Shown here: positions 35,406 through 43,371 of the stretch, one piece after another
Layout of the letters: the number at the start of each line of letters is the position of its first letter
How positions within the stretch are numbered: position 1 is the first letter of the stretch
Assembly (NCBI GenBank): GCA_017555875.1
Contig: JAFZFN010000013.1
Coordinates: forward strand, 117,905 to 181,904
DNA: 64,000 bases
Source: Bacteroidaceae bacterium
GTDB lineage: Bacteria; Bacteroidota; Bacteroidia; Bacteroidales; Bacteroidaceae
Reading direction: 5' to 3'
Made by a program: the position numbers and the translations under genes
The notes under the pieces: model-generated
What the model saw: the letters and a program-made list of their open reading frames with translations, nothing else
The model's database searches: none
What the model was told of the DNA's origin: nothing

Positions 35406-35585
35406 ATGGACTACGAGAAGGCAATAAAGGAGATAGAGACCATCGTGGATCAGATGGAGCGTAACGAACTGGACATAGACCAGCTGGCCGAGAAACTGAA
35501 GGAGGCAAAGCGACTCATCAAGGAGTGTAAGGACAAACTCTACAAGACGAACGAGGAGGTGAAGGCGTTGCTGGCCGAGGAATAA
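35406..35585 (+). CDS. xseB: Exodeoxyribonuclease VII small subunit
   Basis: 59 aa (MDYEKAIKEIETIVDQMERN...), all helical, with the family pattern of an early ELDIDQLAEKLKEAKRLIKECKDKL. It binds the coiled coil of XseA as several copies. The gene is directly downstream of xseA, as in most bacteria, and is followed by a terminator. Between the two genes (35369-35392) are TTTACCATTTACAATTTAC repeat units just ahead of this start codon. Confidence 0.92.
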   Translation: MDYEKAIKEIETIVDQMERNELDIDQLAEKLKEAKRLIKECKDKLYKTNEEVKALLAEE

Positions 35586-35587
35586 AA

Positions 35588-35614
35588 AAAGCCTCCCGAG
35601 GTGCGGGGGGCTTG
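35588..35614 (+). terminator. Terminator after xseAB
   Basis: AAGCCTCCCG pairs with CGGGGGGCTT across AGGTG. It lies right after the xseB stop and may also serve the convergent YggS gene. Confidence 0.8.
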
Positions 35615-35659
35615 GCTATGGGTAGGGCCTCTCTCTCTGAGGAGAGCGGAAAAAAGGCA

Positions 35660-36331
35660 TCACTTGTATTGTCGCTCACCGAAGATCATCGAGCCGATGC
35701 GCACGATGGTGCTGCCCTCCTCGATGGCGATGGGGTAGTCGTCGGTCATGCCCTCGGAGAGCTGGCAGAACGGGGGTTCGTCGGCAAAGTGGGTGGACCG
35801 CAGCTCGTCGAAGAACACCTTCATCTGTCGAAACTCGGAGCGCACCTGCTCCATGTCGTCGGTATTGCTCCCCATGGCCATGAGGCCCGTGATGCGCACA
35901 TGGCGTAGCTCGCGCCAAGGCTCGGTGGCGAGCATCGTGCGGCACTCGTCGATGGTGAAGCCATACTTGGTGTCCTCCTGAGCGATGTGTATCTGGAGCA
36001 GGCAGTCGATGACGCGGTCGTGCTTGGCGGCATGCTTGTCGATCTCGCGCAACAGACGAAACGAGTCGACGGCATGGATGAGGCTCACGAACGGAGCCAT
36101 ATACTTGATCTTGTTGGTCTGCACGTGCCCCGTGAAGTGCCACTCGATGTCGCACGGCAACACGGAGGCCTTGGCTGCCATCTCTTGGATGTGATTCTCA
36201 CCAAACATGCGCTGCCCAGCATCGTAGGCCTCGCGGAGCGCCTCGATGGGCTGGTACTTGGATATGGCAAGCAGGCTCACCCCCGAGGGGAGTGAGCTGC
36301 GCAGATGCTCTATGTTGGACGAGATGGACAT
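35660..36331 (-). CDS. YggS-family PLP homeostasis protein
   Basis: 223 aa from ATG 36331; the 15 extra residues of the longer frame (36376) are translated AT-rich repeat sequence. Single-domain type III PLP barrel with Lys25 in LLAISKYQP as cofactor lysine; FGENHIQEM, WHFTGHVQTNK, and the C-terminal GMTDDYPIAIEEGSTIVRIG are signatures. It maintains cellular PLP and amino/keto acid balance rather than catalysing a known reaction. It lies downstream of the DUF4494 gene on the same strand. Confidence 0.94.
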   Translation of the reverse strand: MSISSNIEHLRSSLPSGVSLLAISKYQPIEALREAYDAGQRMFGENHIQEMAAKASVLPCDIEWHFTGHVQTNKIKYMAPFVSLIHAVDSFRLLREIDKHAAKHDRVIDCLLQIHIAQEDTKYGFTIDECRTMLATEPWRELRHVRITGLMAMGSNTDDMEQVRSEFRQMKVFFDELRSTHFADEPPFCQLSEGMTDDYPIAIEEGSTIVRIGSMIFGERQYK

Positions 36332-36334
36332 GAG

Positions 36335-36369
36335 GGGAATTGAAAATTGAGAATTGAAAATTGAAAGTT
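36335..36369. repeat. AATTGAAAATTGA units upstream of yggS
   Basis: Three units of (G)AATTGAAAATTGA ending in AAAGTTCGTGC. The same units occur at 42038-42061 and inside mfd. In the longer frame they would be read as part of the YggS N-terminus, which is why the downstream ATG is preferred. Confidence 0.7.
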
Positions 36370-36471
36370 CGTGCAATCGCTCAGCGAGCGAGGCCGAAGT
36401 TTGACGGAGTCAAAGATGCTATCACCTTTAACCCTTAACCTTTCACCCTTAACCTTTCACCCTTAAATCAC

Positions 36472-36915
36472 TCAGATGTCAGCCTTGTAGGGAAACACGT
36501 CCATGATCATGGTCTCGGTCACGGCCGCAATCTCATAGTCGCCCAGGGTGCCCTTCATCTGCTCGTCGAGGTACTTGATGGCTTCGCGCAGGTCGGCGGC
36601 TTGCACGAGTGAGTTCGAGGTGCTCTTCTTCTCGGCTCCGCTCTTCTCGTCCACGGTGATGTAGGCGAGCTTGCACTTGAACCACTTGTCGGCACTCTCG
36701 AGGTCGCAATAGAACACGTCGCTGAACTTGACGGGCTTGATGCTGGTCACCTCAAACTCGCCGCTCATGAAGGGGCGTATCTCCTCGAGGAAGCGCTTCT
36801 CGGCCTCGGTGAAGGAGAGAGCATCTACGAGGTAGGTCTCGGTCACGGGTTTCTCCAGACCATTCTCCATGGTCTTCACATATTTTACTTTACACTCGAA
36901 CCACTTGTTCATCAT
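36472..36915 (-). CDS. DUF4494 domain protein
   Basis: 147 aa. I recognise the DUF4494 family of Bacteroidota: the WFECKVKYVKTMENG start and the repeated WFKCKLAYITVDEKSG halfway suggest two similar halves. No signal peptide; function not established. The neighbouring YggS gene lies downstream on the same strand, an arrangement I recall as common in the group. It has its own promoter at 37010-37040. Confidence 0.8.
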   Translation of the reverse strand: MMNKWFECKVKYVKTMENGLEKPVTETYLVDALSFTEAEKRFLEEIRPFMSGEFEVTSIKPVKFSDVFYCDLESADKWFKCKLAYITVDEKSGAEKKSTSNSLVQAADLREAIKYLDEQMKGTLGDYEIAAVTETMIMDVFPYKADI

Positions 36916-37009
36916 AATCTTTTGTCTCCTATGTTTTTATTGTATGAGTATATCCTTGTTATCACGTAGGCTCGCTCTACCTGTCGAGCCCCGTACGTTT
37001 TTGTAGGCA

Positions 37010-37040
37010 CAAAGGTAATGCAAAAAATGAGAAAGGCAAA
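37010..37040 (-). promoter_or_regulatory. Promoter of the DUF4494-yggS unit
   Basis: On the minus strand TTTG (37040-37037) and TACCTTTG (37017-37010) are 19 bases apart. It overlaps only the short gap before the end of the PorT-like gene at 37053. The rest of the 36916-37009 leader shows no other element. Confidence 0.65.
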
Positions 37041-37052
37041 AAAAGTTTGCTC

Positions 37053-37769
37053 TCAGAACATAAATCCTACGGAGAAGCTTAACACATTCTTGCGGCGGTC
37101 AAAGATGAGGCTCTCCTCGCTGGGGGTGCCGAGGATGTCGGTCGTGTGGAACCCGTTGGAGATGTTGTGGAGGCCATACTCGAAGGAGAAGTCGAAGAAG
37201 ATGCGCGAGATGTGGACGCTGAGCCCCGTCATGAGGCTGAAGTTGATGGGGTAGATGCTCTCGGAGAGGTGGTCGTAGGGGGAGTTCTCGAAGTGGTGGA
37301 CGCTGTAGTCGGTGAGCACAAATTTGGCTTTGGGACCGATGTAGAACGATAGTCCGTAGGGGCCCTCCTTGAGGATGTGGTACCCGTAGTAGAGGGGCAC
37401 CTCGAAGCCTACGATCTTGGTGCTGAGGGCCGAGAGCTCATAGGGCGTGGCGGAGGGGTTCCACTGCGATGTGGCAAACTCGATGGTGTAGTGGCTGATG
37501 TTGTAGCTGATCTCGCTCTGTAGGTAGTGCCGCTTGGCATTGAGCCGCACGAAGGCGGTGTAGAACGAGCTGATCTCCGACTTGGCGACATATTCGCTTA
37601 TGGGCACGCCTGCCACGACGAAGTCGTTGACCTCGTAGATGGTGGAGCTGAACCCTCCCTTGACACCATAGTTGAGCAGGGCCTCATGCTTCCAGTGGGA
37701 GGCATGCGTGAGGGTGCAGCACAAGAGGAGGGCAATGATGATGGTGACACGTCGCGTCATGATGCGCAT
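37053..37769 (-). CDS. PorT-like outer-membrane beta-barrel protein
   Basis: 238 aa. Signal peptide (RRVTIIIALLLCCTLTHA) then a barrel of about eight strands: LLNYGVKGGFSST, FYTAFVRLNAKRHYLQSEISYN, FEVPLYYGYHIL, GLSFYIGPKAKFVL, FSLMTGLSVHISRIFFDFSFEYGL, and a C-terminal strand ending VSFSVGFMF-like with terminal Phe, as in outer-membrane barrels. It fits the PorT/OMP_b-brl_2 group. PorT is a type IX secretion accessory in Porphyromonas, but many paralogues are not, so the link is tentative. Its ATG overlaps the flavin reductase stop (TAATG). Confidence 0.75.
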   Translation of the reverse strand: MRIMTRRVTIIIALLLCCTLTHASHWKHEALLNYGVKGGFSSTIYEVNDFVVAGVPISEYVAKSEISSFYTAFVRLNAKRHYLQSEISYNISHYTIEFATSQWNPSATPYELSALSTKIVGFEVPLYYGYHILKEGPYGLSFYIGPKAKFVLTDYSVHHFENSPYDHLSESIYPINFSLMTGLSVHISRIFFDFSFEYGLHNISNGFHTTDILGTPSEESLIFDRRKNVLSFSVGFMF

Positions 37770-38347
37770 TACTTTTTCTTCTTGCGGTTCTTCTCCACTG
37801 ACCAGCCGAACTTGCCTATCTTCTCGCCCAGGTGGTAGTATCCGCCATGGAGGTAGATGAGCGGGTCGCTATCGGCAAGCTCAAACTTGCCCGTCGTGGG
37901 ATCGATATATCTGTCGTCGGCAATGACGTTGACCACCTCGGCAATGTACATCTCGTGGGAGCCGAGCGGGATGATCTCCTTCACCCGGCACTCGATGCTC
38001 AGCGGTGCCTCCTCGATGATGGGAGCCTGCACGATGGAGGCCTTGCCTGGGGTGAGCCCCATCTCCTCAAACTTGTTGTAGTCCTTGCCTGAGCGCACCC
38101 CACACCAGTCGGTGGCATAGGCCGTAGAGGCATCGGTGAGGTTGATGACAAACTCCATGGTGCGCTTGATGATGGCCGCCGAGTGGCGCTCGGGGCGTAC
38201 GGAGATGTAGCACATCGGGGGATTGGTGCAGATGGTGCCCGTCCACGCGATGGTGATGATGTTGTGCTCCTCCTCTGTGGCGCCACACGATACCATGACG
38301 GCAGGGAGGGGGTATATCATCGTGCCAGGTTTCCAGTTGACTTTCAT
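37769..38347 (-). CDS. Flavin reductase (FMN-binding split barrel)
   Basis: 192 aa, cytosolic. Typical features of the flavin reductase-like FMN-binding family are the PGTMIYPLPAVMVSCG start, NIITIAWTGTICTNPPMCYISVRP and HSAAIIKRTMEFVINL. It probably uses NAD(P)H to reduce FMN or acts as an FMN-containing oxidoreductase; the partner is unknown. The stop codon overlaps the start of the PorT-like gene by one base, so the two are translated together. Confidence 0.88.
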   Translation of the reverse strand: MKVNWKPGTMIYPLPAVMVSCGATEEEHNIITIAWTGTICTNPPMCYISVRPERHSAAIIKRTMEFVINLTDASTAYATDWCGVRSGKDYNKFEEMGLTPGKASIVQAPIIEEAPLSIECRVKEIIPLGSHEMYIAEVVNVIADDRYIDPTTGKFELADSDPLIYLHGGYYHLGEKIGKFGWSVEKNRKKKK

Positions 38348-38390
38348 AAGCTCTCTTTAGTTCTGAGGAAGTTAAGGGTGATGATTTTTT

Positions 38391-38519
38391 TAGGAGTTAG
38401 AGGGAGATAGAGGGAGTTAAAGGGAGATAAAGGCCGATAGTCTCATCGCGCGTAAAAACTATAGGCTTATAACTCCCTCTAACTCCATTTCATAACTCCT
38501 TCTATCTCCTAAAAAACAT
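38391..38519. repeat. Palindromic GGAGTTAGAGGGAGATA array between pyrI and flavin reductase
   Basis: 38391-38431 holds plus-oriented units (AGGAGTTAGAGGGAGATAGAGG), 38432-38468 a core with ATCGCGCGTAAAAAC, and 38469-38519 inverted units (AACTCCCTCTAACTCC...CTATCTCC). The same architecture, including TTTTTACGCG in the core, is at 53391-53512. Confidence 0.75.
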
Positions 38520-38526
38520 CTCCCTA

Positions 38527-38988
38527 TTAAACCAGCTTCACCTTGCTTTTGTTCTGCTCCTTCTCGCAATAGTGGCATTTGAGTGTGCCAGCCTCCTTGT
38601 CCACCACGTGGAAGTAGGTGCTCATGGGCTCGTTGTTGGTGATGCACTTGGGGTTGCTGCAGCGTACGATGCCGTGCAGCTCATCGGGTGTGGTGACCTC
38701 CTTCTTCTCCACCACGTCGAAGTTGCGGATGATGTTGAGCACCACGTTGGGGGCTACCACCGAGAGGCGGCTGATCTCTTCGTCGGAGAAGAACTTGTCG
38801 GCCACCTTGATGACGCCTTTCTTGCCTATCTTCTTGCTGTTGAGGTTGTATCCGATGGTGACGCTCGATGTGAGCTTGTCGAGCTCGAGGAGCGAAGCGA
38901 TGGTGAACACCAGTTCTGAAGGTATGTGGTCTATTACCGTGCCATTCTCCAATGCGGCAACGAGTAGTTCGGTTTTCTTGTTGTTCAT
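38527..38988 (-). CDS. pyrI: Aspartate carbamoyltransferase regulatory subunit
   Basis: 153 aa, full length. Allosteric subunit that binds CTP/ATP and controls PyrB. The N-terminal nucleotide-binding domain is followed by the zinc domain whose four ligands are intact: Cys110, Cys115, Cys138 and Cys141 (CSNPKC...CHYC). It lies downstream of pyrB, separated by about 106 bases that contain GGGGGAGTTAGAGGG repeat units. Confidence 0.96.
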   Translation of the reverse strand: MNNKKTELLVAALENGTVIDHIPSELVFTIASLLELDKLTSSVTIGYNLNSKKIGKKGVIKVADKFFSDEEISRLSVVAPNVVLNIIRNFDVVEKKEVTTPDELHGIVRCSNPKCITNNEPMSTYFHVVDKEAGTLKCHYCEKEQNKSKVKLV

Positions 38989-39094
38989 AATAGGTTTTTT
39001 TTGTTAAAGGCTATTAAGGGCTTTAAAGTCTATAAAAGTCTATTAAGGCGTGATGTCTTGGTCCTCTCCCTTGGGGGAGTTAGAGGGGGCCTTC

Positions 39095-40006
39095 TTACTC
39101 AATTATGCCCAGGCAGTCGCAGATGAGTGCCTCGCGCACGTAGAGTCCGTTCTTGGCCTGCTGGAAGTAGTATGCCTTGGGGCTGTCGTCTACGTCGGTA
39201 GCGATCTCGTTCACGCGAGGTAGGGGGTGCAGGATGCGCAGGTTGTCGCGTGTGCCCTTGAGCATGTCGGCCTTGAGGATGTAGACATCCTTCACTCGCT
39301 CATACTCCATGAGGTCGGTGAAGCGTTCGCGCTGCACGCGAGTCATGTAGAGGATGTCGGCATCGGCGATGGTCTCTTCGGTGAAGTCGGTGTGCTCCAC
39401 ATATCTGATGCCGTGCTCCTTGCAGTAGAGTTTGTATTCGTTGGGCATGGCGAGCTCCTTGGGAGCGATGAAGTGGAACAGGGGGTTGAAGTGGCGCATG
39501 GCCATGAGCAGTGAGTGTACGGTGCGGCCATACTTGAGGTCGCCCACGAGGTAGATGTTGAGGTTCTCGAGCGTGCCCTGAGTCTTATATATGGAGTAGA
39601 GGTCGAGCATCGTCTGTGAGGGGTGCTGGTTGGCTCCGTCACCGGCATTGATGATGGGCACTGGCGACACCTCGCTGGCATAGCGGGCTGCACCTTCGAG
39701 ATGGTGACGCATCACGATGAGGTCGGCATAGTTGCCCACCATCATGATGGTGTCCTTGAGACTCTCACCCTTCGATGAGCTTGATGTGGCGGCATCGCTG
39801 AATCCGATGACGCGTCCTCCGAGGCGGTTTACCGCTGTCTCGAAGCTGAGTCGTGTACGTGTGGAGGGCTCGAAGAACAGTGTGGCTATCACCTTGCCGT
39901 CCAGTGTCTTGCGATTGGGGTTGGCCTCAAAGCGGGCGGCAGATTCGAGCAAACTCATAATCTTCTCTTTGCTCAGGTCTGCGATGGTTACGAAACTCTT
40001 GGTCAT
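39095..40006 (-). CDS. pyrB: Aspartate carbamoyltransferase catalytic subunit
   Basis: 303 aa. Condenses carbamoyl phosphate and aspartate in pyrimidine synthesis. The carbamoyl-phosphate motif FFEPSTRTR (Ser48-Thr-Arg-Thr-Arg52) is intact; DGANQHPSQ and the later HPLPRVNEI loop for aspartate binding are present. It forms an operon with pyrI and is driven by the promoter at 40086-40117. Confidence 0.97.
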   Translation of the reverse strand: MTKSFVTIADLSKEKIMSLLESAARFEANPNRKTLDGKVIATLFFEPSTRTRLSFETAVNRLGGRVIGFSDAATSSSSKGESLKDTIMMVGNYADLIVMRHHLEGAARYASEVSPVPIINAGDGANQHPSQTMLDLYSIYKTQGTLENLNIYLVGDLKYGRTVHSLLMAMRHFNPLFHFIAPKELAMPNEYKLYCKEHGIRYVEHTDFTEETIADADILYMTRVQRERFTDLMEYERVKDVYILKADMLKGTRDNLRILHPLPRVNEIATDVDDSPKAYYFQQAKNGLYVREALICDCLGIIE

Positions 40007-40085
40007 GATATATCTATGTTTTTATTGTTGTGTTGTTCCTTGTCGTGGAGCTTTGCGATGATGCGCTCTTGTCGTATCATCCCCG

Positions 40086-40117
40086 CAAAATTACTTAAAG
40101 CGGAGTGAAAAAACAAA
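40086..40117 (-). promoter_or_regulatory. Promoter of pyrBI
   Basis: On the minus strand TTTG (40117-40114) and TAATTTTG (40093-40086) are 20 bases apart, an exact consensus. The leader of about 70 bases shows no obvious attenuator. Confidence 0.7.
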
Positions 40118-40183
40118 TTTAATTGTAGTTTCTCTTTCGATTTTTCCATCATTCTCCAGATTTGTATTAAAAGCCGTATATTG

Positions 40184-40215
40184 TTTGGAGGTAAGGATTA
40201 TTTGATTTATATTTG
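40184..40215 (+). promoter_or_regulatory. Promoter of the ClC channel gene
   Basis: TTTG at 40184-40187 and TATATTTG at 40208-40215, 20 bases apart. Because transcription would start near 40222, the upstream in-frame ATG at 40213 cannot be the translation start. Confidence 0.7.
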
Positions 40216-40236
40216 CCAATTAGTTTTCGAAAATAT

Positions 40237-42036
40237 ATGGACTATACACAAAACTTAAACACGCCGTGGTTTGTGCGCTTCACCCAGTGGCGCGAGCGGC
40301 ATATCAGTGCCAAGACCTTTACGCTCATCCTTGCCGTGCTCGTGGGGCTCTGCTCGGCCTTTGCTGCACTGACGCTGAAGCATCTCATTCACTTCATACA
40401 GCATCTCCTCACCGAGAACTTTACCATCAATGGGGCCAACTACCTCTACCTGCTCTATCCCGTGGTGGGTATCTTCCTGGCAGGCCTCTTCATCCGCTAC
40501 ATCGTGCGCGACGACATCGGACATGGTGTGACGAAGATTCTCTACGCCATCTCGCGTAAGCAAGCCCGCATACGTCCTCACAATATGTACTCGTCGGTCC
40601 TGGCCAGTTCGATTACGATCGGTTTCGGCGGATCGGTCGGTGCCGAGGCCCCCATCGTGCTGACGGGCTCGGCCATCGGCTCCAACCTGGGGCGTCTGTT
40701 TCGTGTCGATGCCCGCACGATGATGCTCCTTGTGGGGTGTGGTGCTGCCGGTGCTGTCGCGGGCATCTTCAAGGCGCCCATCGCGGGCTTGGTGTTCACC
40801 ATCGAGGTGCTCTTGATAGACCTCACGATGTCGTCGCTCATGCCACTGCTCATCTCGAGCGTGACGGCCGCCACGGTGTCCTACATAGCCACGGGCACGG
40901 AATCGATGTTCCACTTCACCATGGTCAACTCGTTCACCATGGAGCGCATCCCCTACGTCATCCTCCTGGGCATCGTGTGTGGCTTCGTGTCGCTCTATTT
41001 CTCTGAGACGATGAACAAGCTGGAGGACTTCTTCCGCAGATACAAGAATCCCTACGTGAAGTTTGTCATCGGTGGCATCGCGCTCAGCCTGCTCATCTTC
41101 CTCTTCCCCTCGCTCTATGGTGAGGGCTACGAGACCATCGAGCTGCTCCTCAATGGCAGCACTGAGGGCGAGTGGGGCGCTGCGATGGACAACTCCTTCT
41201 TCTATGGTCACTCGCGCTTGCTGCTCGTCTATCTTGCTCTGGTCGTGCTGTTCAAGGTCTTTGCCACCACGGCTACGAATGCTGGTGGAGGCTGTGGCGG
41301 TATCTTTGCTCCCAGCCTGTTCTTGGGGTGTATATCGGGATTTGTCTTCTCACACCTCTGCAACACGATGGGTGTCCATGTCTACCTCCCCGAGAACAAC
41401 TTTGCCCTCTTCGGCATGGCGGGTCTGATGAGTGGTGTCATGCACGCTCCGCTCACGGGCATCTTCCTCATTGCCGAGCTCACGGGTGGCTATGACCTCT
41501 TCTTGCCGCTGATGATCACGTCGGTGTTCTCCTACCTCACCATCCGTGTGTTCCAGTCACACAGCATCTACTCGATGCGTCTGGCCAAGAAGGGTGAACT
41601 GCTGACCCATCATAAGGACCAGTCCATCCTCACCCTGATGCGTACGGAGAATGTCATCGAGAAGGACTTCAAGGCCACCACGGCCGATATGGAGCTGGGG
41701 CGTTTTACGACTGTGATCTCTGAGTCGCGCCGCAACCTCTTCCCTGTGCTCAACAAGGACAATCGCCTCGTGGGTATCGTGCAGCTCGACGATGTGCGCC
41801 ACTACATGTTCCGCAGCGAGCTCTATCGGCGCTACACGGTGGACAAGTTTATGCGCGACCCTGTGGCACGCATCTCGGTCAATGATGCCATGGATGTCGT
41901 GATGCGCAAGTTTGACGAGACACGCGCCTGGAACCTCCCCGTCGAGGATGAGGAGGGGCGCTACCTGGGCTTCGTGTCGCGCTCCAAGATCTTCAATGAG
42001 TATCGCAAGATCATGCTCGACTATTCGGACGAATAA
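40237..42036 (+). CDS. ClC-type chloride channel/transporter with C-terminal CBS pair
   Basis: 599 aa from ATG 40237. About ten to twelve membrane helices (residues ~28-440) form a ClC core: the GSVGAEAPI segment (132-140) contains the gating glutamate position (Glu137), and GGCGGIFAPSLFLG is the anion-binding GxFxP loop. Two CBS domains occupy the C-terminal ~140 residues (VIEKDFKATTADMELGRF..., VARISVNDAMDVVMRKFDE...) and probably sense nucleotides. The family moves chloride or, in some members, fluoride; the GREGP-type loop is closer to the chloride transporters. Start choice is set by the promoter. Confidence 0.92.
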   Translation: MDYTQNLNTPWFVRFTQWRERHISAKTFTLILAVLVGLCSAFAALTLKHLIHFIQHLLTENFTINGANYLYLLYPVVGIFLAGLFIRYIVRDDIGHGVTKILYAISRKQARIRPHNMYSSVLASSITIGFGGSVGAEAPIVLTGSAIGSNLGRLFRVDARTMMLLVGCGAAGAVAGIFKAPIAGLVFTIEVLLIDLTMSSLMPLLISSVTAATVSYIATGTESMFHFTMVNSFTMERIPYVILLGIVCGFVSLYFSETMNKLEDFFRRYKNPYVKFVIGGIALSLLIFLFPSLYGEGYETIELLLNGSTEGEWGAAMDNSFFYGHSRLLLVYLALVVLFKVFATTATNAGGGCGGIFAPSLFLGCISGFVFSHLCNTMGVHVYLPENNFALFGMAGLMSGVMHAPLTGIFLIAELTGGYDLFLPLMITSVFSYLTIRVFQSHSIYSMRLAKKGELLTHHKDQSILTLMRTENVIEKDFKATTADMELGRFTTVISESRRNLFPVLNKDNRLVGIVQLDDVRHYMFRSELYRRYTVDKFMRDPVARISVNDAMDVVMRKFDETRAWNLPVEDEEGRYLGFVSRSKIFNEYRKIMLDYSDE

Positions 42037-42037
42037 A

Positions 42038-42138
42038 TTGAAAATTGAAAGTTGAAAATTCGTGCGAGTGGGCGCATTGCCTCCGGACCACACCATAAAT
42101 CATAAATCAAAAATCATAAATTACAAATCATAAATCAA
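42038..42138. repeat. Dispersed repeat units between the ClC gene and nitroreductase
   Basis: 42038-42061 holds AATTGAAAATTGAAAGTTG units, 42062-42094 a GC-rich core (TGCGAGTGGGCGCATTGCCTCCGG), and 42095-42138 five ATCATAAATCAAA units that end three bases before the nitroreductase start codon. The last unit type is the same as that before the GH97 gene (755-783). Confidence 0.7.
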
Positions 42139-42141
42139 AGC

Positions 42142-42654
42142 ATGAATTTCCTAGAATTGACTAAAGCACGCTATTCGGTGCGCTCCTTCGAGCCCCGTGT
42201 CATCGAACCCGAAACATTGCACTACGTGATGGAGTGTACCCGACTCGCTCCATCGGCAGTAAACCTCCAGCCTTGGAAGTTCTTCGTCGTGTCGAAGCCC
42301 GAGGACTGTGCCAAGATACGCCAATGCTATCATCGCGATTGGTTCAACGAGGCTCCCATGTACATCATCGCCTGCACCAACCACGACGAGTCGTGGAAGC
42401 GACGTCGCTCCGAGCCTAAGGACCATGCCGACATCGACATCAGCATCGCTGTCGAGCATCTCTGTCTGGCTGCTGCCGAGCAGGGCTTGGGCACCTGCTG
42501 GGTGTGCAATTTCGATGTCACCCTCTGTCGTGAGCTCTTCGGCATTGCCGACCCTCTCGAGCCCGTAGTGCTCATCCCCATCGGCTACCCCAAGGTGAAC
42601 GAGCCTGGCGAGAAGAATCGCAAGGCCATGGACGAGGTGTTTGTGAACCTGTAG
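42142..42654 (+). CDS. Nitroreductase-family FMN oxidoreductase
   Basis: 170 aa. The start FLELTKARYSVRSFEPRVIE and RLAPSAVNLQPWKFFVV are the FMN-binding segments of the family, and AAEQGLGTCWVCNFD is the later conserved helix. It is a short single-domain member that reduces nitro compounds, quinones or flavins with NAD(P)H; the natural substrate is not known. It starts right after the repeat array, and a lipoprotein gene follows after about 60 bases. Confidence 0.9.
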   Translation: MNFLELTKARYSVRSFEPRVIEPETLHYVMECTRLAPSAVNLQPWKFFVVSKPEDCAKIRQCYHRDWFNEAPMYIIACTNHDESWKRRRSEPKDHADIDISIAVEHLCLAAAEQGLGTCWVCNFDVTLCRELFGIADPLEPVVLIPIGYPKVNEPGEKNRKAMDEVFVNL

Positions 42655-42717
42655 TAATCATCGTTTAGTAATTATCTTTAGTAATCATCATTGACCACAA
42701 AAAAAGACATTTTCCCG

Positions 42718-43227
42718 ATGCGATATCAATCATTCCTATTGTCACTCCTTGTGGTGGCAGGCTTGGCCCTTTGCTCTTGTGCTCCCGACCCCATATACAG
42801 CTATCCTCCCGAATATGAGAATACGCTGAGGTTTACGAAGGACAAGGTCGAGACCATCACCTTAGACAATCAGCAAAACCTGACGTTCACCACCACTTGC
42901 AATGCTGGCGACTCCATTACGGCGCTCATCCGCGTGAGCAACACTGGTGCCTACATCACCAGCGCTGTCTATCACTGGACGCTGAGGGATGCCTCTGGCG
43001 AGAAGGTAATCGAGCGCAAGGTGGAGCAGATAGCGCCTCACAAGCAGGCGTGTCCTCCGATGTTGCGCTTCGAGGCTCCCTTGGTGCCAGGCGAGTACAC
43101 CATGCATTTCAGAACCAACTACAAATACTCGGCTCAGACGGAGAGCGGAGCCATCTATGGAGGCTATCCCACCAGCGCCAACTATGAGGGGGCCAGTACG
43201 GTGAGAGCCAAGCTGAGCGTGCGGTAA
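42718..43227 (+). CDS. Predicted lipoprotein, unknown function
   Basis: 169 aa from ATG 42718; the frame opens earlier at 42691 but MRYQSFLLSLLVVAGLALCSC is a clean lipoprotein signal with lipidated Cys at about position 21. The mature part is predicted all-beta, with a central segment RVSNTGAYITSAVYHWTLRDASGE resembling an immunoglobulin-like extracellular domain. I recognise no family. It may be co-transcribed with the nitroreductase and ends at a strong terminator. Confidence 0.7.
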   Translation: MRYQSFLLSLLVVAGLALCSCAPDPIYSYPPEYENTLRFTKDKVETITLDNQQNLTFTTTCNAGDSITALIRVSNTGAYITSAVYHWTLRDASGEKVIERKVEQIAPHKQACPPMLRFEAPLVPGEYTMHFRTNYKYSAQTESGAIYGGYPTSANYEGASTVRAKLSVR

Positions 43228-43303
43228 GATTGCCGACGGTGCATGCAAAGGTAGGTCCCTTTTCGGCAAGGTTAAATTATAGGACCTAAATAAAAAAAGA
43301 AGA

Positions 43304-43340
43304 GGAGAGGGTGAGCCCGCGGGCCCACCCTCTCTCTATA
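43304..43340. terminator. Bidirectional terminator
   Basis: AGAGGGTG at 43306-43313 pairs with CACCCTCT at 43326-43333, with GGGCCC-type extra pairing in the loop. A-rich and T/A-rich flanks suit termination from both the lipoprotein gene (plus) and the S9 peptidase gene (minus). Confidence 0.85.
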
Positions 43341-43371
43341 TATGTTCTTGTCGCTTTTCCCGACTATCAGC

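Noticed and set aside
40255..41100. 318-codon frame antisense to the ClC channel gene
   Set aside because: Shadow frame rich in His/Asp/Glu; the plus-strand protein has clear membrane helices and ClC motifs.
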